Assembly (NCBI RefSeq): GCF_963664415.1
Contig: NZ_OY761440.1
Coordinates: 1,798,001 to 1,862,000, forward strand
From: an uncultured Desulfobacter sp.
GTDB lineage: Bacteria > Desulfobacterota > Desulfobacteria > Desulfobacterales > Desulfobacteraceae
Direction of reading: 5' to 3'
Length of the DNA stretch: 64,000 nucleotides
A model generated the notes under the pieces. The model made no database searches, was not told where the DNA came from, and worked only from the letters and a program-made list of their open reading frames with translations. How positions within the stretch are numbered: position 1 is the first letter of the stretch; every line of letters begins with the position of its first letter. Below are positions 35,693 to 45,016 of this stretch, piece after piece. A program made the translations under genes and the position numbers.

Positions 35693-37230
35693 AAGATACC
35701 TCCAAGCTGTTCGTATGCCGAGATGTCAGCAGGGGGCAGTGTCTCCCAGTTCGACAAAGGATCAAATTGGGACTCCATAGAGATGTTTTGACTGTGTAAA
35801 ATCTGCTTGAGAGCATTGCTGCAGCCGACATTGCTTTTCAGTGCTTCCTTTACGGCTGCTTCGATCTTGTCGACAGCATATTTTTCGTACAGCATCAGCA
35901 CGGTGACAAATTCCCGGGTACCTTTGGTTACACCGTTTTTCCGGCGAAAATGTTCTAATAACTTTTCCAGGCAATCCGGCCATTGATCACGCCATTGTAA
36001 AATTGGCCGGGCGGTATCAAATGATTGTGGACGCTGACGAATCAACTCCAGATAATGTTCCGGTTTTAAACTCCACTTATTATTTCCATATAACCGATGA
36101 TGGGTGCTTATTTTTCTGCCGCTCCAATAAATGATCACCTGGTCTATCTCTACTATCGCCTGCACTCTCATGTAAGCATAGCGCGTCGGGACAGAATACC
36201 GGTTCTTGTCAATAATAACGGTGGCATATTTGTTTACCCTGACCATGAACGTCTCAACGTTACTGAACGATGTTGTCGGCAATGGCAGCAATACCTGCTT
36301 TTCTGATTCAAACAATTCATTGACGCTTTGTGTTTGACCGGCGATGCGATGCTCTCCATAGGCCATGCAATCATCGAGGAGGCGCGTGTTCAATTCGTCC
36401 AGGCTGTCAGCATGTGGGATAGGAACCATATAATTTCTTCGAGCGTAGCCGACCAGGCCTTCAATCCCACCTTTTTCATGGCCCTGGCCGGGATTGCAAA
36501 ACCTTGGATCGAAGTTGTAATAGGCCTTGAACCGATTATAAGATTCCTGAAGATGACGTTTTTTTCCTTTAAATACCTTTTGTACGACTGTTGTCAGATT
36601 GTCATAGATAAGAACTGGGAACACGCCTCCAAAAAATGAAAAGGCCTGGATATGAGCGTCAAATAAAGCTTGCTGCCTTTCACAGGGATAACAGCGAACA
36701 AAGTGTTTGCCCGAACATTTTGAACGTATGCAAAATAATTTCAGCTTCACGGGTTCGCCGGCAATAACTGCCTGACAGTTTCCCCAGTCTACCTCGGCTT
36801 CCTGGGCAGTCGTCGGATCTGATGGGATAAATGCCTGCTGATTCGTTAAACCCAGCCTCAGCTTTGCCTCACGCACATAACGGCGAACCGTCGTCTCTCC
36901 ACCGGAATACTCGAGTTCCGATTTCAGACGATGGTATATCCGGGTTGCTGTATGTCGCTGTTTGTATGGCTTGTCCTTGTCATCGCCAAGCCAGCGGTCT
37001 ATCTCCTGGATATAAGGACCAAGAACGGGATATGGCTGTTTAGATCGTTGCTTGTAGCCAATGTATTCCTGCTTTAAAATTTTTTTTATGGTGTTTTTTG
37101 AATGGCCGGTTTCTCTGGCAAGCTCTTTAATGGCCTTTCCATAAACACGGTGAGCTGTTCGGATGTAATCATACTGATCCACTTTAAGCATTCTCCTTTT
37201 CGTCTCCGGTAATGGGTTAAAAATCTCCAT
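35689..37230 (-). CDS. istA: IstA-type DDE transposase of the IS21 family
   Basis: The 513-residue protein starts with a helix-turn-helix (KAIKELARETGHSKNTIKKIL). A DDE integrase core follows with EVDWGNCQAVIAGE (first Asp), LIYDNLTTVV (second Asp) and the Glu in PGQGHEKGGIEGLVGYARRN. The C-terminal beta-barrel region and basic tail are present. It appears full length. Confidence 0.95.
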   Translation of the reverse strand: MEIFNPLPETKRRMLKVDQYDYIRTAHRVYGKAIKELARETGHSKNTIKKILKQEYIGYKQRSKQPYPVLGPYIQEIDRWLGDDKDKPYKQRHTATRIYHRLKSELEYSGGETTVRRYVREAKLRLGLTNQQAFIPSDPTTAQEAEVDWGNCQAVIAGEPVKLKLFCIRSKCSGKHFVRCYPCERQQALFDAHIQAFSFFGGVFPVLIYDNLTTVVQKVFKGKKRHLQESYNRFKAYYNFDPRFCNPGQGHEKGGIEGLVGYARRNYMVPIPHADSLDELNTRLLDDCMAYGEHRIAGQTQSVNELFESEKQVLLPLPTTSFSNVETFMVRVNKYATVIIDKNRYSVPTRYAYMRVQAIVEIDQVIIYWSGRKISTHHRLYGNNKWSLKPEHYLELIRQRPQSFDTARPILQWRDQWPDCLEKLLEHFRRKNGVTKGTREFVTVLMLYEKYAVDKIEAAVKEALKSNVGCSNALKQILHSQNISMESQFDPLSNWETLPPADISAYEQLGGIL

Positions 37231-37319
37231 TCAATACCAGAGTACTGATGCAAAGTGGGGGGTCAATTTTAGGTTGTCATTTGGCCCTCAAAGGGGTCAA
37301 TTTTAGGTTAGCAAAACCA

Positions 37320-39481
37320 TAATGTTCGCTTTCATACCCGATTTTGGTATCCACAAGATGAAAAGCCTCTCTTTTTAAGGTGTTTTCTTTATTAAGATAC
37401 ATATCTCCATAACCGTTTATAGCAACCCGCGCATAATACCCGCTTCGATGTCTATATCGTATCCCTGTATTATAATTGTATTCGGGTGCGTATAGATTTG
37501 TGTTACCGGAATAATTGCCCTTGGCATCCTGGTAGTTATCAAATTTTGTATCGTTGTAACCAAAGCCTGCAAAAACAGATAGAGTATCTGTAACTTTATA
37601 AGATAGATCAAACTCCAAACCTTTTGAAGTCGCCTCTGCCGCATTTGTTTTATAAGTTTTATAAGTATCACCAGTGGCTATAGTAACCTGCATATCATCT
37701 ATTGCCATATAATATATGGCCGTGTTTACAATAATTTTTCCATTCAAAAAGCTATTTTTAGAACCGATTTCATAAGACCACAATGTTTCTTTATCATAAA
37801 TTTTAGAATATCCATCAGGGGCCCACTTATAAAATCCACCCGGGCGGTATCCTTTTGAAACAGTCGAATAAAGCAAACTGTTTTGATTTAAATTATATTT
37901 AATTCCTATTTTAGGAGATACTTCACTAAACGAGGCGTCTAAGTTAAGCGTTTGGTCTTTAAACTCATAATTGTTTTTATCGTACCTAAGACCTCCGATT
38001 AGGGAAAGATTATCATTTAACGCATAATCCGCATGAACAAATACGCCATAAGAGTCTCCTTCTATGGCGTTTTTTGTATTGGCGCTTATATTATTGGTAA
38101 TTACATCATAATCTGCATTTGATTCTTCTTTATCGGCATTTACCCCAATCAGCCATTTTAGTTGATTCCTATCCCCACTTAATCTGAATTCCTGGGCAAT
38201 GTTTTTTTGTGTATTTCCATCACCAAATACTGTATGCAGGCTGGCTTCCGGAGTAAAATCGTAGTCTCGTTTCCAAATTGTTTTATACTTTTTATATGTA
38301 CTAATTGATTCAATTTTATAGTTATCAAAGTCATATTCCACTTTCAGGGCATGCAAGACAGTCTCAGGTTCAATCGCCTCCTCATTATTGGCGTTTTGTC
38401 TGTTGGAGCCATTCTTAGAAGTACTTGCCCCCCCGTCTTTATGTTTAAGCTTGGAAGAGATTAAAAATATATCAAGCGCATCGGTAGGGGTATATCTAAG
38501 ATCTATTTTCCCAAAGTTATTTTCTCTGTCATCAGTATAGCCCCCAAGATAGGTATTTTCAATAAATCCATCTTTTTCATAATGCCTTCCGCTTACACCG
38601 ATAAAAAATTTATCTTTTACGATAGGGCCGCTTATACTTAAATTATATTCCCTTTTAGCGTCACTTCCAAATTCGGCTTGTATTTTTCCCTTGATTTCAT
38701 TATCCGGTTTTCTGGTTATAATATTGATAACGCCCGCTTCCGTTCCCCTCCCATAAAGGGTACCCTGAGGGCCTTTTAAAACTTCGATCCGTTCTATATC
38801 CGTTAATATCGCGTCAAAACCTCCGGTCCCAAGCATGGGAATACCATCTATATACATACCTACTGGACCTACAGTAGAGCCTTCATCTGTCCTCATCCCT
38901 CTGATCGTAGGCAATAGAACCCCTGGGGCCGCGGCTTCAACGAGCATAAGGTTTGGGGTATAAGCTGCGATATCTTTAACCGATTTTATTCTTTTTTCTT
39001 CTAAAGCGAATTCATCGAACACCGTTATAGAGGTAGGGACATCTTGAATATTTTCTTCCATTTTTTGGGCTGTTACCGTCAATCCTTCCAGGTTCATTTC
39101 TCTACGGGCTTGCTGGATTGTGGACTCTTTGGTTTTGTTTTCCTGCTGTCCTGTGACGGATTGTTTTTCCGTGGCTTTCTTTTCCTTTAAAACAGCAGTG
39201 TTGTTGTCTGCCATTTGAAAGGTTAAACCGGTTCCCTGTAAAATTTGTTGCAGGGCTTCTCCGGGGGATGCGTTTTGGGCACCGGGGCTGTTTTTGCCTT
39301 CTATCAGCTCGTTTAAATAGACGGTCTTTGTGCCGGTGGCTTTGGAATACGCATCCAATACTTCCTGCAAGGTGCCGGGTTTGATGGTAATGAATGTCTG
39401 GTCAGCCATGACGGGTATGGCAAATAAAAGCAGTAAAATAATGGTGGTGCAAAATCTTACTCTGACGGTGGTACTGTTCAT
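37320..39481 (-). pseudogene. TonB-dependent receptor 2 of the FecA type, disrupted at its 3' end
   Basis: Signal peptide (FCTTIILLLLFAIPVMA), then an STN signalling domain (about residues 30-85; TLQEVLDAYSKATGTKTVYL), plug (LEGLTVTAQKMEENIQDVPTSI, VLKGPQGTLYGRGTEAGVIN) and barrel up to VDTKIGYESEHY. There the frame runs into the IS21-family element and ends after a few foreign codons. The missing strands are at 34386-34512. The STN domain means this receptor once signalled through FecR to an ECF sigma factor; a broken fecR stands directly upstream. The DNA is visibly AT-richer than the core genes, suggesting transfer. Confidence 0.92.
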
Positions 39482-39541
39482 TTTTCAACTCTCCTTTTTG
39501 ATTTTTCCGGATCAACTATTGCCAGAGCGATGCTTTATATT

Positions 39542-40314
39542 TTACGACCGACTTTTAACAACCGCTTCCCCGGATAGTGTAATAGTTCCGTTTGTGTCCT
39601 TTTCCATTTTCAGATAGACCGCTGTGACGATAATTCTAAGCGTCTGCTCCAGATTATGCATATCAAAGGTGCCTGTTACTCTTTTTTGCCCCAAATCTTT
39701 GAGCGCCGGTTTTATGTTGACCTTGTGGTAAAGTGCCAACTCCCGGAGCACACTGCTGAGCGGGGTGTTTTTAAACACAACCTGATGTTGCTGCCAGACT
39801 AAAACCGGTTGAATATTTGAGGTGCGTACGGGGGCTAAACGCCCGGTTGAATCAATATCTACGCCATGTCCGGAGAGCAGCGTGACTGTCCGGAGCCGCA
39901 TATCTCCCGGGCCTTTGGGCGCACCTTCTATATGTACTTTTCCATGATCCATATCCACCGCCACCCGCCCTTTGCGGTCTCTGACATTAAATGCGGTGCC
40001 CAGAACACGCACCAGCCCCTTGGAGGTACGAACTTCAAAGGGACGTTTTGGATCAGGTTTATTTTTCTTTCAGCTTCACGCTGGTGAGTTAACTCCGCCC
40101 GGTGGGCATATTTTTCTTCGGGTGAAAAAACAGGTTCCAGCACACCCAAATGCGCCCAGACATCACTCATCTGTTCAAACGCTTTACGGTTGGCAGGGTC
40201 TTCTTCCAGCCACGTCTCCAGCATTTTGCGGTCTTCGCGTGTAAAGGCCTTGTCCTGGGCCTGAACCAGCCAACGTGCAGCATGTTCCAGACGTTCATCC
40301 CGTGATAAACTCAA
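39542..40314 (-). pseudogene. FecR-type anti-sigma regulator with an internal 289-bp deletion
   Basis: The N-terminal 85 residues (MSLSRDERLEHAARWLVQAQDKAF...) and the C-terminal 150 (FEVRTSKGLVRVLGTAFNV..., LEQTLRIIVTAVYLKM) match the intact FecR at 46234-47295, but in different frames. Alignment with the intact copy shows that the membrane helix and first part of the periplasmic domain are missing. The deletion joins two copies of a 9-bp repeat, TCAGGCTTG. Adding back 289 bases gives exactly 353 residues, the length of the intact copy. The sigma gene expected upstream is absent. Confidence 0.88.
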
Positions 40315-40530
40315 CTTTGTGCCCTCCTGTAATTATTAAAATGCTTCAGAGTCGAAAAACCCCTAAAAGAAAATTAAAAAAAATGAAAATGGAGGCCCCG
40401 GATCTCCGGCAGTATGCCCTTGAAACATGAGAATCATGCAAGTTGAAGGTTGAACCTGCAATTTGCAAGATTTGATTCGTGAAAAGGGAACGCCTCCTGC
40501 ATCGCCCTGGCAAAAGTTAGTTATTAATAA

Positions 40531-40604
40531 GTTGAAAATATAAATTACATCACATATAAATCTATTTCATATCTTGCGCCTATTTTAGGAATGCCTTATA
40601 ATAT
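40531..40604 (+). promoter_or_regulatory. Conserved AraC-gene leader, copy 1
   Basis: Shared with 48131-48202 and 51478-51549: a GTTGAAAA/CTGTAAAA block, AAATTACAT-type and CACATAT-type elements, CTATTT, and finally TATTTTAGGAATGCCTTATA directly before the ATG. It probably holds the promoter and ribosome site (AGGA) of the regulator. Confidence 0.6.
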
Positions 40605-41543
40605 ATGAAAAAAATTAATCACGTCCCCCCGCCTTCCGTCGAAGTCAACAGGCAAATCGTCTACCACCCTCCCGAACGAGTCGGCAGCGGTGCCGTACAT
40701 ATCGACGCCTTTTCCTCGGGCCTGCGCCTGATGCACCTCAACCTGCAGCCCAAAAAGAATGCAAGTTTTGCCACCGAAACAACGGATTATGAGTTCGGAA
40801 TCACCTTCAAATTAAAAGGCCATTCCAGCGTAAGCGCTTCGACGCTTCGAGACGGCTTCTCAATTGAAGCCGGGGAGAGCGGTCACTTTTTTTATCCCGG
40901 GGCCACGGTCATGACAGAGAACCTCAGCGTGACCCAACAGGTTAAAATATGTATTTTTTTTGACGCCAACGTATTATTAGATTTTGCAAGGGATGATGAA
41001 GAAGCCTTTCTTCCTTTTTTACAGGGATTCAAGAACCAGATTCCTTTTGCCGATCGCGACAGAATCCTGCCCCGGATGCACCTGGCCTTGAATCAAATCC
41101 TGGCCTGCCCCTACACCGGGAAAACCCGGGCTTTGTTTATGGAGAGCAAGACCCTGGAACTAATGGCCTACAAGCTGGAACAGATCCGGTCCAGGACCCG
41201 CCCTGCCTTGCGGCAGTATGGTGTCAGCCCCTATGACATCGAACGGATACGCCATGCTGCCGGGTGTTTACTCCAGGACCCGGCTAATCCGCCGGATATA
41301 ACAACCCTTGCCACTGCGGCAGGGATGAGCCGAAGCAAATTCTATCGGTGCTTTAAACAGGTTATCGGACACTCCCCCCTGGATCACCTGCGCAGCCACC
41401 GCCTCCACCTGGCCAAGCATTTATTGACCAGCGGAAAACACAACGTCACCGAGACCGCCTTTGCCGTGGGCTACAACAATGTGAGCTATTTTATTACACT
41501 TTTCACCGCCCAATTCGGCGTCACCCCCCATAAAGTGTCCTGA
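40605..41543 (+). CDS. AraC-family (PchR-like) regulator, cassette 1
   Basis: The 312-residue protein has an N-terminal sensing domain (VGSGAVHIDAFSSGLRLMHLNL...) and a C-terminal AraC DNA-binding domain (DITTLATAAGMSRSKFYRCFKQVIGHSPLDHLRSHRL; NVTETAFAVGYNNVSYFITLF). It closely resembles the proteins at 48203 and (rebuilt) 51550, all exactly 312 residues. PchR-like members activate siderophore-receptor genes when bound to the iron chelate. Its likely target is receptor 3, whose gene follows the 37-bp repeat element at 41576. Confidence 0.9.
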   Translation: MKKINHVPPPSVEVNRQIVYHPPERVGSGAVHIDAFSSGLRLMHLNLQPKKNASFATETTDYEFGITFKLKGHSSVSASTLRDGFSIEAGESGHFFYPGATVMTENLSVTQQVKICIFFDANVLLDFARDDEEAFLPFLQGFKNQIPFADRDRILPRMHLALNQILACPYTGKTRALFMESKTLELMAYKLEQIRSRTRPALRQYGVSPYDIERIRHAAGCLLQDPANPPDITTLATAAGMSRSKFYRCFKQVIGHSPLDHLRSHRLHLAKHLLTSGKHNVTETAFAVGYNNVSYFITLFTAQFGVTPHKVS

Positions 41544-41575
41544 TCCATCCCGCCTCGTCCCGATATCAGATATCT

Positions 41576-41612
41576 GACACAAAACTGATATAATTTTGGA
41601 CAAATAAGGTAG
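41576..41612 (+). promoter_or_regulatory. 37-bp direct-repeat element, probable AraC operator, copy 1
   Basis: Two GACA half-sites are spaced 23 bases apart: GACACAAAACTGATATAATT, then GGACAAATAAGGTAG. The element occurs with the same length at 49171, 55611 and 59228, each time between an AraC gene and a receptor. Here it lies 81 bases before the receptor start. Confidence 0.7.
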
Positions 41613-41692
41613 TGCAACTTTTATAGTTCGTTTAAGTATACTTTTTCAGATCTCATAAACAAAAATGGATATTTAATAAAAGGGGACAAAAG

Positions 41693-42754
41693 ATGAACAG
41701 TCCAACAGTCAGAGCAATTTTTTGTGTCACCATTATTTCATTGCTTTTGTTTGCCGTACCCGTCATGGCTGACCAGGGAACCGGCTTAACCTTTCAGATG
41801 GCAGACAACAACACCGCTGTTTTAAAGGAAAAGAAACCCACGGAAAAACAACTTGTCGCAGAACAGCAGGAAAACAACACACAAAAGCCCACAAGCCGAC
41901 AAGCCCATATCGAAAAGCACCTGGAAGAGATAACGGTAACAGCACAAAAGAGGGAAGAAAGTGTACAGGAAGTACCGATTTCTATGACGGTATTTGATGA
42001 GATTGCCATAGAAGACAGCAAAATAGAATCGGTTCAAGATATTGCGCCATACACTTCAAATTTTGCTTTGATAGATAAATCATCAGGTGTTTTTTCACCT
42101 GTAATACGAGGTGTTTCCAATACCTTCTCTAAGATATCTCAGCCGATTAGTATAATTATCGACGGTATCCCCATCTCAAATGCTCAAGGATTTAATGAAG
42201 CTTTGATGGATATAGAAAGGATTGAAGTATTAAAAGGCCCCCAAGGAACACTCTACGGTAAAGAGGCGGAAGCAGGGGTTATCAATATCGTCACTAAAAA
42301 GCCCGATAATGAAACAAGAGGGAAAATAGGCGTTGAACTTGGTGAGGATGATAAAAGACAATATACTTTTAGTGCAAGCGGTCCTGTTGTAAAGGATAAA
42401 TTTTATATAGGCGTATCGGCAAAACACTATGAAAAAGACGGGTTTATAGAAAATACGCTTCTCGGTGGATATACCGATGACAGGGAACATGACTACGGGA
42501 GAATCCATTTAAGATATACACCTGCCGATGAGCTTGAAATATCTTTGATCTCATCTAAAATTGAATATGATGATGGAAATATTAATTATGTTATCCCCTA
42601 TACGCCGGGTGATAAAAGTGTAAGTACGGATGAGCAAGGTTATGATCAATCAAGTACAACTACCCATGCTTTAAAAATATCCTATGATATAAATGATTAT
42701 CTTTTAGAATCTATTACAACCTACCGAAATTTAAAGTCAGATGCATTGTTGAAC
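41693..42754 (+). pseudogene. TonB-dependent receptor 3, N-terminal part; STN domain lost; split by IS91-family element
   Basis: The signal peptide (FCVTIISLLLFAVPVMADQ) matches receptor 2 and is followed at once by GTGLTFQMADNNTAVLKEKK, which in receptor 2 comes after the STN domain. Thus 54 residues, the STN domain, have been removed in frame. The plug (LEEITVTAQKREESVQEVPIS; VLKGPQGTLYGKEAEAGVIN) and first barrel strands follow up to KSDALLN. The frame then enters the inserted element. The remaining barrel is at 45017-46123. The rebuilt receptor would be about 721 residues. Confidence 0.9.
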
Positions 42755-42852
42755 GAAGCCGCTCGCGCGGCGGAAAACCCCAAAGTTATGTATACTCCTA
42801 ATTGTGGGATCAAACGGAAGATCCCAACTATCTATAATTAAAGGAGTATACC

Positions 42853-43757
42853 ATGAACACATCCGAAGTAAACCGTTTTAACGAACTCTATGAGCGCCAT
42901 TTAAAAACCCTTAGACTTCAGGGAAAGGCTCAAAAAACCATTGATGCTTATTCCAGGGCCATCCGGCGGGTAAGAGATTACTTTGACTGCTGCCCGGACA
43001 AACTCGAACCCGTACAACTTGAAGATTACTTTTCCGATTTGGTTGACTCTCATTCATGGAGTACAGTCAAAATTGATCGCCTTGGACTCCAGCATTTCTG
43101 GAAATTTGTTTTGAAAAAAGAATGGAATTGGTTGAATATTGTTAAGCCGCCTAAGGTTAAAACCATTCCGGATATTTTGACTCCTGGTGAGGTGGAAAAG
43201 CTCATCGGTGCGACACGCAAACTGCGTTACCGGGTTTTCCTGCTGACAACTTATTCCATGGGCCTGCGTTTGGGAGAGGCATTGTCCCTGCAAGTGAGAG
43301 ATGTTGATGCAGCACGAAAACTTGTCCATATCCGGAGAGGGAAAGGCCATAAAGACCGGCTAATTCCCTTACCGGACCGCACCCTGGTCGGACTGCGGGA
43401 ACTATGGAAAAGACATCAACACCCCAAACTGCTTTTTCCCAATGCCAACGGTTCACTGGAAACCATCCAGAAGGCAAAATCTCATATGGACCGGGGTGGT
43501 GTCCAAAATGCCATGAAGGCTGTAGTCGCCGATTGCGGTATCAAAAAAAAGTTTCCATACACTCTTTGCGCCACAGTTTTGCGACCCATCTGCTTGAAAA
43601 GGGCTTAAGCCTTCGCCACATCCAGGCTCTTCTCGGCCATGCCCGTCCTGAAACAACTGCACGTTACGCACACCTTACTGATGTCACGGAAAAGGACTGC
43701 AGGACGACCATCAATGATTTGATTAACACCATTCATGTAGATTTCTGGAAGGTGTAA
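42853..43757 (+). CDS. Tyrosine recombinase of the IS91-family element, encoded in two frames
   Basis: Frame 1 (42853-43608) holds the SAM-like N-terminal domain and the first catalytic Arg (SMGLRLGEALSL). At 43543-43551 the sequence AAAAAAAAG contains A AAA AAG in the correct phase. A -1 shift there continues as VSIHSLRHSFATHLLEKGLSLRHIQALLGHARPETTARYAH in the frame ending at 43757. The HxxR box, second His and nucleophile Tyr are only in the shifted product, about 301 residues. Unshifted translation gives a 251-residue protein with the wrong tail. It is either a programmed frameshift or a mutation. The transposase ATG follows the stop by 2 bases. Confidence 0.8.
43543..43551 (+). promoter_or_regulatory. 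Candidate -1 ribosomal slippery site in the recombinase gene
   Basis: AAA AAA AAG in the zero frame matches the classical A AAA AAG heptamer used by dnaX and IS3-family elements. The protein continues correctly only after a -1 slip. No strong downstream stem-loop was recognised, only a weak GGCTTAAGCC palindrome about 50 bases later. Confidence 0.55.
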
Positions 43758-43759
43758 TC

Positions 43760-44803
43760 ATGCGACTTTCTCCTATCATTGAAGAATATTATGATGCATT
43801 TTTGACTCGTTACGGGGATAGGGCATTGCCGGAACAGATCAAAGCCTTAAACGCCATACTTCGTTGCCGCACACCAGACGCCGGGCAGATTTATACGGTC
43901 TGTCCAGACTGCAATCATACACAACTGCATCCACTGTCCTGTGGAAACCGCAATTGTCCCCATTGTCAAAACCATGAGACAAGCCAATGGATTGACCGGC
44001 AGCAAAATAAACAGCTTCCCGTCCAGTATTTCATGGTAACTTTTACCTTGCCCTGTCAGTTCAGGAAAGTTGCATACCGGAATCAACGGACAGTTTATTC
44101 TCTGATGTTTTCATGTGTATCCAGCACGTTGAAAGAATTTGGGCTAAATCCCCGGCACCTTGGGGCCCAAATCGGTATGACCATGGTTCTTCACACTCAT
44201 AGCAGAAGATTGGATTTTCACCCGCATATTCATGTAGTTGTTCCAGGTGGCGGTGTTGACCCATCCAGGCGGCAATGGAAAAAGAAAAAAGGCAAGTATT
44301 TGTTTAATCGAAAAGCCCTGGCCAAAGTTTTTCGGGCACGTTTCCTGAACGGATTGAATAAAGAGAATTTGCCAATTCCCAAAGGTGCTCGTTCCAAATG
44401 GATTGTCGATTGTGCCAGGGTCGGAACCGGCATGTCTGCCCTGAAGTACCTGTCCAGATATTTATACCGGGGAGTGATCAGCGAACGTGATATCATTGCC
44501 AATCAGGACGGCCGGGTTACCTTCATGTATATTGACGGTAAAACCAAAGAGATGTGCAGGCGAACCCTTAAAGGAGAGGAGTTTCTGCACCTGATCCTGC
44601 TTCATGTGTTGCCCAGGGGATTTCGTAGGGCAAGAGATTACGGCTTTCTTCACGGGAATGCCAAGAAATTGCTCTTCATAGTACAGATGATTCTCCACGT
44701 TCGGATTATGGCAATAGTGCTTCGGCCAAGGCCTGTTTTTAAATGCCCCCATTGCGGGAAGCCTATGAAAATCCTCGGAATAAAGCCTGTCGGTACAGGA
44801 TAG
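43760..44803 (+). CDS. IS91-family rolling-circle (HUH) transposase
   Basis: The 347-residue protein has an N-terminal zinc-binding region (TVCPDCNHTQLHPLSCGNRNCPHCQ), the HUH motif in DFHPHIHVVVPGGG, the catalytic Tyr region SALKYLSRYLYRGVIS, and a C-terminal CPHCGKPM motif. It nicks and replicatively mobilises the element in rolling-circle fashion. It appears complete. Confidence 0.92.
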   Translation: MRLSPIIEEYYDAFLTRYGDRALPEQIKALNAILRCRTPDAGQIYTVCPDCNHTQLHPLSCGNRNCPHCQNHETSQWIDRQQNKQLPVQYFMVTFTLPCQFRKVAYRNQRTVYSLMFSCVSSTLKEFGLNPRHLGAQIGMTMVLHTHSRRLDFHPHIHVVVPGGGVDPSRRQWKKKKGKYLFNRKALAKVFRARFLNGLNKENLPIPKGARSKWIVDCARVGTGMSALKYLSRYLYRGVISERDIIANQDGRVTFMYIDGKTKEMCRRTLKGEEFLHLILLHVLPRGFRRARDYGFLHGNAKKLLFIVQMILHVRIMAIVLRPRPVFKCPHCGKPMKILGIKPVGTG

Positions 44804-44989
44804 GATAAACAAAAGGTAGAAACCCAATCTCAATTTAACTGGAGGTGAACAACACTATGAAATAATCCGGCTTTTTTTAGAAAGCCCTGAAAAGGGCAAC
44901 GCTATAGGTGCGTCTTATCTCAGGAGCCCGGAAATAACACGCCTTTCAGATCCTTAATCCCCAAAAAGATATTTTCATATATATGGAAA

Positions 44990-45016
44990 CCCGGCTCATT
45001 TGGGCCGGGCTTGTTC
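44990..45016 (+). repeat. Right-end hairpin of the IS91-family element (oriIS-like)
   Basis: CCCGGC and GCCGGG pair across 8 bases, followed by CTTGTTC at the element border. IS91-family origins have such a subterminal palindrome next to the conserved tetranucleotide, downstream of the transposase gene. The region 44804-44989 carries no further gene. Confidence 0.6.

Larger units (their letters stand above)
34513..37319 (-). mobile_element. IS21-family insertion sequence inside receptor 2
   Basis: About 2.8 kb carrying istA, istB and a third small gene. The ends contain TGCAACACAAAATTGACCCC and the matching TGCTAACCTAAAATTGACCC read from the other side, each followed by a second inner copy of the AAAATTGACCCC-type motif, as IS21 elements have. 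The 9-bp repeat TAATGTTCG occurs at 34504-34512 and 37320-37328. The exact outer limits are uncertain by a few bases because the TG...CA tips lie slightly inside these repeats. Confidence 0.88.
42755..45016 (+). mobile_element. IS91-family element with associated tyrosine recombinase
   Basis: About 2.26 kb: recombinase, IS91-type HUH transposase, and a terminal hairpin followed by CTTG/GTTC. The left limit is next to GAAC (42751-42754), the right next to GTTC (45013-45016), fitting the GAAC/CAAG target preference of IS91 and the absence of a target duplication. Cutting out either 42755-45016 or 42748-45012 rejoins the receptor in frame, so the borders are certain only to a few bases. Confidence 0.8.

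Noticed and set aside
42755..45016. Integron or attC-type interpretation of the recombinase region
   Set aside because: No attC-like sites or cassette arrays are present; the recombinase is directly coupled to an IS91-type transposase with a typical end hairpin.
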